Positions 33,410 to 39,361 of a stretch of DNA of 39,361 nt are shown piece by piece. Positions within the stretch are counted from its first letter, which is position 1. Each line of letters begins with the position of its first letter. Under the pieces are notes generated by a model that did no database searches, was not told where the DNA came from, and worked only from the letters and a program-made list of their open reading frames with translations. This stretch comes from Paraglaciecola sp. 20A4 (GTDB taxonomy: Bacteria; Pseudomonadota; Gammaproteobacteria; Enterobacterales; Alteromonadaceae), in contig NZ_WTPY01000037.1 in NCBI RefSeq assembly GCF_011378905.1, positions 1 to 39,361 on the forward strand, read 5' to 3'. A program made the translations under genes and the position numbers.

Positions 33410-33679
33410 ATGTATCTACCTCGTTGTTTATCCTTTATCTCAAGAATAGAAGTATGACTTTCTACTTCACGCTATAAAATTTAATCAAAAATTCGAGTTT
33501 CGAACAGCCATTAATAGATGTTTAAAAGTCACCTTTATGCATCAACTAAATATAAATTAAGAATGATAATGTAATACATAAAATCATACATTTTTGTACT
33601 AAATTTTTATTGCACACAGTAACATTCAATAGTAAATTTCAACATACGGTTATATTAACCGCATATAAATTGTTTTAAT
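33410..33679. other. AT-rich spacer upstream of the FMN riboswitch
   Basis: No gene or RNA recognised. Very AT-rich, and presumably includes the ribB promoter. Several TATAAA/TATAAT-like words occur (for example near 33551 and 33663), too many to choose one. Confidence 0.4.
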
Positions 33680-33846
33680 CTCAGGGCGGGGCGAAATTCC
33701 CCACCGGCGGTAACTTAAAAGTAATCATTTCCGATTTATTTTAAGGTAGCCCGCGAGCGCTCTTGATTGTTTTATTTAACAATAAGAGGTCAGCAGATCT
33801 GGTGAAACTCCAGAGCCGACGGTTATAGTCCGGATGAGAGAGTTTA
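33680..33846 (+). ncRNA. FMN riboswitch (RFN element)
   Basis: The leader of ribB carries the conserved RFN blocks in order: TCAGGGCGGGGCGAAATTCC at 33681-33700, CCACCGGCGG just after, AGCCCGCGAGCGC at 33748-33760, GAGGTCAGCAGATCTGGTG at 33786-33804, and CCAGAGCCGACGGTTATAGT followed by CCGGATGAGAGAG to about 33842. It binds flavin mononucleotide and turns down ribB when flavin is abundant. The expression platform follows, up to the ribB ribosome site. Confidence 0.96.
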
Positions 33847-33925
33847 AGACGACCCATTTTTTTATCGTTTAGTTTATTATGCGGCTTGCCGTAGGGTTAC
33901 TAAGGGATAAATGAATCGTTTGTTT

Positions 33926-33978
33926 ACAGAAGATATCTTCTGTGCCTCTTCGCGCCCTGATTCTGGTAACCAAAGAGG
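33926..33978 (+). promoter_or_regulatory. ribB: Riboswitch expression platform with anti-Shine-Dalgarno
   Basis: CCTCTT (33945-33950) can pair with AAGAGG (33973-33978), the ribosome site of ribB, hiding it in the FMN-bound state. Between them lies GCCCTGATTCTGGTAACC, which I recall as conserved in enterobacterial ribB leaders. Just upstream is an 18-base perfect palindrome ACAGAAGATATCTTCTGT (33926-33943) that could fold as a hairpin. Confidence 0.65.
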
Positions 33979-33987
33979 AAATTTACC

Positions 33988-34635
33988 ATGAGTCAGTCAC
34001 TACTTAGTCAATTCGGAACCGCTTTTCAAAGAGTGGAATCTGCAATAAATGCACTTCAATCCGGCAAAGGTCTACTATTAGTAGACGATGAAGATCGCGA
34101 AAATGAAGGCGATCTTATTTTCTCCACCCAGCATATTACGCAACATCAAATGGCGATGATGATCCGAGAGTGCAGCGGTATTGTTTGTTTAGTTTTAGAG
34201 CAAGATGATGTGGAGCGGCTTAACCTACCCCAAATGGTTTCCGCTAATACCAGCCGTAATAAAACAGCTTATACAGTGTCAATTGAAGCGAAACATGGCG
34301 TTACAACAGGTGTTTCGGCAGTAGATAGGATTCGTACCGTTCAAACCGCAGCCAATCCGGATAATAATGCTGATGACCTTAATACTCCTGGTCATATTTT
34401 CCCCTTACTTGCCAATGGAGGGGGTGTTCTGAGTAGAAGAGGCCATACTGAAGGAACCTTAGATTTAATTAAACTTGCAGGATTAAATTCGAAAGGAATT
34501 TTATGCGAATTGACCAACAAAGATGGAACAATGGCAAGGTTGCCTGAAATATGTCAGTTTGCGATAAAACATGAAATGATAGTTTTAAGCATTGAAGATA
34601 TAGTTAAATACCGAACGTTAAATATGAATTATTAG
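33988..34635 (+). CDS. ribB: 3,4-dihydroxy-2-butanone 4-phosphate synthase
   Basis: 215 aa, essentially the length of E. coli RibB. Converts ribulose 5-phosphate to 3,4-dihydroxy-2-butanone 4-phosphate plus formate for riboflavin synthesis. [16 protein letters not shown] carries the acidic metal-binding loop (Asp/Glu ligands), [16 protein letters not shown] the C-terminal block, and [31 protein letters not shown] the catalytic His-Thr-Glu loop. Single-domain form, without a fused GTP cyclohydrolase II. Preceded by the FMN riboswitch and AGAGGA 8 bases before the ATG. A stand-alone riboswitch-controlled ribB is known in gammaproteobacteria. Its link to the neighbouring catabolic genes is only positional. 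Confidence 0.97.
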   Translation: MSQSLLSQFGTAFQRVESAINALQSGKGLLLVDDEDRENEGDLIFSTQHITQHQMAMMIRECSGIVCLVLEQDDVERLNLPQMVSANTSRNKTAYTVSIEAKHGVTTGVSAVDRIRTVQTAANPDNNADDLNTPGHIFPLLANGGGVLSRRGHTEGTLDLIKLAGLNSKGILCELTNKDGTMARLPEICQFAIKHEMIVLSIEDIVKYRTLNMNY

Positions 34636-34640
34636 TTGTT

Positions 34641-34669
34641 AATTAAGCCACTTTAAAAGTGGCTTAATT
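34641..34669. terminator. Terminator of ribB
   Basis: AATTAAGCCACTT and AAGTGGCTTAATT form a 13-bp perfect stem with a 3-base loop, 6 bases after the ribB stop. A/T-rich flanks make it usable in both directions. Confidence 0.8.
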
Positions 34670-35024
34670 TAAATATCACATCAATATATCTACCGTATAT
34701 ATTTGTTATAAAACAAATTTATCACCTTTCGAACCACCTCATTGATAATGAGCATTTCAAATCACACATCGAGAATAATAACTAAACTATTTTTAGTAAG
34801 CTTACCACTAGAAAAAGCAATCATCCTATTCTTGTTGATTAACTTTAAATTTAGTATTTTATCGTGCTTTAATGCTTCTATAATCTTTTTTAATATTTAT
34901 AATATTACAAAAAATAGCTTTTTAATAAATTAACTATTACGGCAACACGCCGAGAATATAGACTAGTGACATACGAAACACTACTAATGTTAAAGTATTG
35001 TTTTTATTAAAAAATGGAAAACTT
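34670..35024. other. AT-rich intergenic region, no gene supported
   Basis: Strongly AT-rich. An open frame at 34742-34933 would encode a 63-residue Ile/Phe/Asn-rich peptide of the kind chance AT-rich DNA produces; it has no ribosome site or recognisable motif. The last 100 bases presumably hold the promoter of the exported protein gene. Confidence 0.4.
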
Positions 35025-35423
35025 ATGACTAAATTATTTATATTTTTTATGCTGCTCTTTACCAGCCTTACTTCTCTGGCAGAGGAGAAATTTGATGTGC
35101 AGCCGCAAGATTCAATTCTATTAACCGTCTTTTTGAAACACGATCAAAGTAAAAAGTTAGACGAAACACAGAAAATATTGACCGAACAAGGTTTCTTTGA
35201 TGCATTTCCGCCTAAAGGTGTTTCTGTTGTAAGCTGGTATGTCATGATGGGTATTGGGCAAGTCGTTACTTTAGAGGTTCCTGCACACCAGCTTAATGAG
35301 GTTAACCTTGCTATAGAGAAGACGGCTTGGAAAGCATTCACCACCGAGTTTTATCCTACCTATAACTTGTACCCTATTTACAAAGATAGATTGAAAAATA
35401 AAGCTAAAGTGACATACAAGTAG
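35025..35423 (+). CDS. Small conserved exported protein of unknown function
   Basis: 132 aa from the ATG at 35025; the frame is open from 34998 but the extra residues precede a normal Sec signal peptide (residues 1-19, ending TSLA). The mature part opens DSILLTVFLKHDQSKKLDE and contains FPPKGVSVVSWYVMMGIGQVVTL, EVNLAIEKTAWKAF and TEFYPTYNLYPIY. I recall relatives with the same KHDQSK, SWYVMMGIGQ and TEFYPTYD blocks in other proteobacteria, so it is a real conserved family. The predicted fold (alternating strands and a helix, about 110 residues) suits a ferredoxin-like dimer. No function is known to me. It stands alone between ribB and the convergent SDR gene. Confidence 0.7.
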   Translation: MTKLFIFFMLLFTSLTSLAEEKFDVQPQDSILLTVFLKHDQSKKLDETQKILTEQGFFDAFPPKGVSVVSWYVMMGIGQVVTLEVPAHQLNEVNLAIEKTAWKAFTTEFYPTYNLYPIYKDRLKNKAKVTYK

Positions 35424-35593
35424 CGATGGCTCTGTCGAACTAATTTTATTGCACGGGGTAAATTGCTAGGGCTAGCTTCTGTCTACACGTCTGAATAGTT
35501 TCCCAATGAGCGACGCCCAGCTGTTTAATCAATATTTACGCCCTGCTAGAGATGAAACGATAAGCTTACGCGCCCATGTTATTTAGCTCCTCT

Positions 35594-36358
35594 TTAAATC
35601 GCAGTTGAGCCACCGTCAACAGGTAGCGTAGTCCCGGTGGTGAAACCTGCCGAATCAGAACATAAATACAATACCGCGCCGACGACTTCTTCCACGGTGC
35701 CTACTCTGCCCACGGGGTGCATGGTGCCAATTGCATGGGCCTTTTTTTCATCCCCCGCTAACGCTCGACGATACATATTCGTATCAATAACAGCAGGGCA
35801 AATAGCATTAACTCTAATCCCCTTTTTCGCATACTCTATTGCCGCTGACTTAGTCAGCCCTACTACTGCATGTTTACTGGCCGCATAAATACTCATTTTT
35901 GGCGCTGCACCTAAACCAGCAACAGACGCAGTATTCACTATGCAACCACCCCCAGTTTTAAGCATGCTACGAATTTCTTGCTGCATACATAACCACACAC
36001 CTTTAACATTGACGTCCATGATTTTATCAAACACATCTTCACTACCCTCTGCCAACTTACCTGACTCAATATCAATACCCGCATTATTAAATGCGATGTC
36101 TAGGTGACCAAAAGAGTCTTGAATAAAGGCAAAAAGCGCTTTTACCGATTTAGTATCACTTACGTCACAAGTATGAAAAACGGCTAAGTTATCTTGAGCG
36201 CATATGTCTTGTGCAACTAATTCACCATTTTTATCTATATCCGCCAACACTACCTTTGCACCTTGTGCTGCAAAAGCCCGGGCAGTTGCTTCGCCTATCC
36301 CAGCTGCCGCACCTGTTACTAAAACAATTTTGTCTGAAAACGAATTTTGATTAATCAT
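35594..36358 (-). CDS. Short-chain dehydrogenase/reductase (SDR)
   Basis: 254 aa classical SDR. TGAAAGIGEATARAFA is the cofactor-binding Gly motif, with Asp in VVLADID predicting NAD preference. NNAG is at the family position, and the catalytic Ser, Tyr and Lys appear in NTASVAGLG and SIYAASKHAVVG. The closing PVDGGSTAI is typical. Likely an alcohol or sugar dehydrogenase of the glucose-1-dehydrogenase-like group. It might provide the sugar-oxidising step of the pentose route, as Caulobacter XylB is an SDR, but it lies 11 kb from the xylosidase operon with ribB between them, so I would not assign it. Confidence 0.88.
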   Translation of the reverse strand: MINQNSFSDKIVLVTGAAAGIGEATARAFAAQGAKVVLADIDKNGELVAQDICAQDNLAVFHTCDVSDTKSVKALFAFIQDSFGHLDIAFNNAGIDIESGKLAEGSEDVFDKIMDVNVKGVWLCMQQEIRSMLKTGGGCIVNTASVAGLGAAPKMSIYAASKHAVVGLTKSAAIEYAKKGIRVNAICPAVIDTNMYRRALAGDEKKAHAIGTMHPVGRVGTVEEVVGAVLYLCSDSAGFTTGTTLPVDGGSTAI

Positions 36359-36509
36359 TTTTTTACTCTCAATTTTTATTGATTTCTAGACTACCAGCCC
36401 ACCAGAAAAAGAAAAAATAGGCTATCTACATAACATTGCATCATTAAGATGAATAAATTTAGAATCTAAGCCACACCCATTCATCTCGCTATGGATTGGG
36501 TCAATATCG

Positions 36510-36620
36510 TTATTCATTATCTGACCGGCGATAATAACCACTGCGCTTTGCCCCCAACAATCGACACATGGTATCGATGGGATAGGTCTTCTTCTTTTGG
36601 GCAATAAATTGGTATTTTAT
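36510..36620 (-). pseudogene. IS3-family orfB remnant (5' end only)
   Basis: In the frame -1 to orfA the translation reads KYQFIAQKKKTYPIDTM then CRLLGAKRSGYYRRSDNE and a stop at 36510, the well-known N-terminus of IS3-group OrfB. Everything after GYYRR, including the integrase core, is gone. Confidence 0.75.
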
Positions 36621-36625
36621 TTGAT

Positions 36626-36922
36626 TTATTTGGCGAAGAAGACCGTCGCTTCCTTTAAAATTTTTTTCTCCATTTCAAGCTGGCGAACCTTGGCTTTGAG
36701 CGCACGGATTTCTTCTTGCTCGGGTGTCAGTTTGCCATTGCCGCGAAACGCCTGACCATCATTGTCTTGCTCGTGCTCGAGCTCTTTTATCCAGCGAGTG
36801 ATTGAATTTGGATTCAGTTCCAAAATGCGGGCGGCTTCAGCCCGCGTATATTGTTGCTCTAATACCAAGCTGATCGCATCTAACTTAAATTCTTTTGAAT
36901 ATTTTCTTCTAGTATTTATCAT
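36626..36922 (-). CDS. IS3-family transposase OrfA
   Basis: 98 aa. N-terminal helix-turn-helix RRKYSKEFKLDAISLVLEQQ, YTRAEAARILELNPNSITRW, followed by a leucine-zipper coiled coil EIRALKAKVRQLEMEKKILKEATVFFAK, the standard layout of OrfA in the IS3 group. It binds the IS ends and normally makes a frameshift fusion with OrfB; here orfB is only a stub, so the protein is probably inert apart from possible dominant effects on related elements. Confidence 0.88.
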   Translation of the reverse strand: MINTRRKYSKEFKLDAISLVLEQQYTRAEAARILELNPNSITRWIKELEHEQDNDGQAFRGNGKLTPEQEEIRALKAKVRQLEMEKKILKEATVFFAK

Positions 36923-36990
36923 CCACTCCAGTTCTGAGAATTATCTATTAACTAGAGTGTCAGGATAAATTAGACCACTTCTGTTGATGT

Positions 36991-37620
<630 letters not shown>

Positions 37621-37713
37621 ATCATTCATTGATGATTCATGCTTGAAACATGGTACCAATAAAGTACCGAGCTTTCTGACTCACATAGCGATAGACCTTA
37701 TGTGTCATTCCTT

Positions 37714-37876
37714 GGATCTGTCGATTGGCTAGCAGGTACTTTTACCTTACTCATCCAGTAATAGAGTGACTTATCAAATATACCTAAACGTTTAGAAACG
37801 TCAGGTACAGAATAGCCTTTTTCAACCACTTGGCGAACGGCTTCTTGTTAAATTTATCGGGATATTATTTACTCAT
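37714..37876 (-). pseudogene. Second IS3-family orfA fragment
   Basis: On the minus strand, after an ATG at 37876 and an early frameshift or stop, the sequence reads EAVRQVVEKGYSVPDVSKRL then GIFDKSLYYWMSKVKVPASQ, the helix-turn-helix region of an IS3-type OrfA. It faces away from the orfB remnant beside it, so the two cannot be a simple single element. An IS-end-like sequence, GTGTCTACAAAGTTAGGGGA, lies at 37912-37931. Confidence 0.7.
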
Positions 37877-37962
37877 AACACTTTTACCTTACTTCAGTTT
37901 CTAAGTAAAAAGTGTCTACAAAGTTAGGGGAAGATCTCGTTGTATTTCAGGGCTCCTTAAAC

Positions 37963-38360
37963 TTAGCGTATCAGAAAGTCCTCGCCGTTCGAGTCCCAGT
38001 GAAGGTCTTCATTTCCCTTATTGTGGTACACAAGAAAGTCTTCATAGCTATCTGTAGCCTGAATCTTTTCTCTTGTATGAGTATACCAACGGTTAGCTAT
38101 GATCTGACAATCTCTTAGGCTTAGCTCGTTGGGATTATCACCTTTGAGTTACAGTTCTGCTAGTCGTATTTGGTTATCAACATCTGCAAGCAAGGGAATG
38201 ATTAGGCTTTTGGCTTCATGTAAATCTTTGCTATTGCGGGCTTGAGTGATTGCTTAAATACAGCTTTCCCAATGATAGGAGTTAGACGTTTCAGTACGCC
38301 TTTTCTGAGGGTGTAAATAGCGGATTTTGGATGCTTGAATGGAGAACTCATTAACCTCAT
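37963..38360 (-). pseudogene. Decayed tyrosine-recombinase (phage-type integrase) N-terminal fragment
   Basis: Starting at the ATG at 38360 the translation reads SSPFKHPKSAIYTLRKGVLK then RLTPIIGKAVFKQSLK. A frameshift leads to TRNSKDLHEAKSLIIPLLAD and VDNQIRLAEL, an in-frame stop, then NELSLRDCQIIANRWYTHTR and SYEDFLVYHNKGNEDLHWDS. This is the arm-binding/core-binding layout of integrases (HPKSGVYYFRK..P..L ... KQSL.T.N..EAK). The catalytic domain with the Arg-His-Arg-Tyr residues is absent. It marks an old integrated element. Confidence 0.65.
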
Positions 38361-38464
38361 TTGTACCAACCTTTTGTACCAGTTGGCACGCAAGGTCAAT
38401 CCGCTAAACCCTAGAAACAACAAGGCCCTGGCAGTTATGTAAAGAAGTTAAAACGAGGGTGATT

Positions 38465-38498
38465 GGCACAGGGATGTCCTCAGGCACATCCCTGTGCC
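38465..38498. repeat. Strong hairpin, repeat-like
   Basis: GGCACAGGGATGT and ACATCCCTGTGCC form a 13-bp perfect GC-rich stem with an 8-base loop, followed by CCCTT/AAGGG arms around 38502-38520. No T-run follows, so it is not a standard terminator. It looks like a REP-type palindromic unit or an RNA structure; no second copy is present in the window. Confidence 0.5.
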
Positions 38499-38585
38499 TG
38501 CCCCTTCGGGCGCCTAAGGGCGGTACGTTTTATTCCTGACAAAATCGTCGACCCTAAGGATTCAAATCAAATCCTCGTAAATCCG

Positions 38586-38634
38586 AAATAATAAAAAAGC
38601 CCCTACGAAAAACGTAGGGGCTTTTTTATTATTT
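38586..38634. terminator. Bidirectional terminator, 22-bp perfect stem
   Basis: AAATAATAAAAAAGCCCCTACG and its exact complement flank a 5-base A loop. A GC stem (GCCCCTACG/CGTAGGGGC) between A- and T-runs gives an ideal rho-independent terminator on both strands, yet no intact gene ends nearby on either side. It is probably the leftover terminator of a gene lost in the rearrangements. Confidence 0.85.
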
Positions 38635-38640
38635 GGCGGG

Positions 38641-39020
38641 CCGAATGGGACAAACATGGGCACTGGGAAGAAGAGATATTCCTAAAAGATATCTAAAAAT
38701 ATAATACATTAATTAAGTATGTCGGATTATTTTTTGAAGAGATAATCCGCATTCAAATTTAATTATATGCCAGTATTCTAACAACTTAGATTTATACTTA
38801 TGTAAGTTGCAAAAAACCTCCCAAATGTACGGGCAACTCATCCGCCTGTTGATATGTTAGAGGGATACTTTAGATATATTCAAGTTAATTGAGTAAAGTC
38901 TTGATTATTGCTAACGTAAAATTGCTAAGATTTTATAATTATTGAAATAAATCGTAACTTCAAATTATCGCTTACAACAATTCATTCGGAAATAGTCGTT
39001 TATTATACGGACATTAATTA
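38641..39020. other. AT-rich intergenic region, no gene recognised
   Basis: Low GC compared with the catabolic region. AGATAT/ATATCT inverted arms occur near 38673-38693. No open frame of note. It presumably carries the promoter of the ATPase fragment downstream. Confidence 0.4.
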
Positions 39021-39301
39021 ATGAAAATAACTCTCGTTGGCATTCAAAACTTTAGAAAACTTCAAAAAGTAAAAATCGATTTTTCGGGTCAACAAACCGT
39101 TTTAGTTGGGGCTAATAATAGCGGTAAGACCTCTGCGATGGACGCGTTAATATTTTTTTAGATCGCGATAAATACTCTGGTTCCAGTAAATCAGGCCTCG
39201 GTAAAGTTGGCAGAAAAATTTCAATTTCAGACTTCACTATATCTAACTGGACTGAGATTAATGCGTTTGGAAATAGCTGGTTAACCAGGGCAACCGCATG
39301 A
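39021..39301 (+). pseudogene. OLD/RecF-like AAA ATPase fragment, frameshifted
   Basis: From the ATG at 39021 the protein reads MKITLVGIQNFRKLQKVKID then VLVGANNSGKTSAMDALIFF and stops at 39161. GANNSGKTS is the Walker A loop, and the whole N-terminus is that of OLD-family endonuclease/RecF-SMC-like ATPases. The stop follows a run of seven T; one more T would restore the frame and give LDRDKYSGSSKSGLGKVGRK and SISDFTISNWTEINAFGNSW, a sensible continuation. Soon after (near 39290) the frame ends again and the sequence changes character. Such proteins often belong to anti-phage systems (Gabija, OLD-type), but only the first tenth is here. Confidence 0.72.
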
Positions 39302-39361
39302 ATGCTTATTAATTAATCATGCTACTGAATCCCGCTGTTAATACAGCTTCCAGATAATTGG

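Larger units (their letters stand above)
36510..36960 (-). mobile_element. Truncated IS3-family insertion sequence
   Basis: Contains an intact orfA (36626-36922) and only the first 35-40 codons of orfB, ending near 36510. The upstream edge probably lies near TGGTCTAATTTATCCTGACA (minus strand, about 36957-36976), which looks like an IS end, but the matching right end is missing. The element lost most of orfB including all DDE residues, so it cannot move on its own. Confidence 0.75.

Noticed and set aside
34742-34933. 63-codon open frame after ribB
   Set aside because: Composition (Ile, Phe, Asn) is what random AT-rich DNA gives; no ribosome site and no family resemblance.
38525-38585. Possible tRNA or tmRNA end acting as integrase attachment site
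   Set aside because: No acceptor-stem pairing, T-loop consensus or CCA end could be found before the terminator.

Overview
The window looks like a chromosomal segment of a marine gammaproteobacterium of the Alteromonadales (Alteromonas/Paraglaciecola/Glaciecola type). The basis is the roughly 40% GC content, a TonB-dependent receptor clustered with SapC, cupin-8 and tryptophan-halogenase-like genes, an RFN riboswitch ahead of ribB, and IS3-type debris. The genus is inferred from gene style only; no search was run. About 33 kb is one catabolic region for sugars and sugar acids. The last 3 kb is a graveyard of mobile and possibly defence genes.

Layout. (1) 287-3175: a Tat-exported Gfo/Idh/MocA oxidoreductase, a lipoprotein SMP-30/gluconolactonase-type protein and a truncated alkaline phosphatase. 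(2) 3274-9787, minus strand: TonB-dependent receptor, SapC-like protein, JmjC/cupin-8 protein and flavin-dependent tryptophan-halogenase-like protein. A strong hairpin sits behind the receptor. (3) 10255-11976: two convergent regulators, a GntR/FCD protein and a LacI-family protein. (4) 12281-14118: a secreted nucleoside-hydrolase-like protein and a secreted Kelch protein. (5) 14571-24078: a seven-gene operon with GH43 beta-xylosidase, pentonate dehydratase (IlvD/Edd), 2-keto-3-deoxypentonate dehydratase (FAH fold), 2-oxoglutarate-semialdehyde dehydrogenase, SMP-30 lactonase, GPH-type sugar symporter and 2-hydroxyacid dehydrogenase. Together these make a Weimberg-type oxidative pentose route ending at 2-oxoglutarate. 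(6) 24116-30738, minus strand: SMP-30 lactonase, Gfo/Idh/MocA dehydrogenase (reads like the D-apiose dehydrogenase branch), tripartite tricarboxylate transporter TctA/TctB/TctC, and an isocitrate/isopropylmalate-family dehydrogenase. (7) 31111-33343: DUF1537 acid-sugar kinase, OtnC-like class II aldolase/decarboxylase and a small ABM-domain protein. (8) 33680-34635: FMN riboswitch and ribB. (9) 35025-36358: a small exported protein and an SDR. (10) 36510-39301: two broken IS3-type elements, a decayed tyrosine-recombinase gene, orphan hairpins and a frameshifted OLD/RecF-like ATPase fragment.

Regulation can be read from the sequence. A palindrome AATGTATACATT, typical of GntR/FCD regulators, lies on the predicted promoter of the TonB receptor (9882), ahead of the nucleoside-hydrolase-like gene (12105-12122, an 18-bp perfect palindrome) and ahead of the acid-sugar kinase (31042, with weaker copies at 31019 and 31082). 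A second palindrome, GTTAC-N2-GTAAC, resembles gluconate-GntR-type LacI-family operators. It abuts the first motif at 12089, and a close variant fills the spacer of the predicted promoter of the xylosidase operon (14462-14479). The simplest model is that the two resident regulators run one regulon covering outer-membrane uptake, polymer and oligomer cleavage, pentose oxidation, and uptake and breakdown of a sugar acid.
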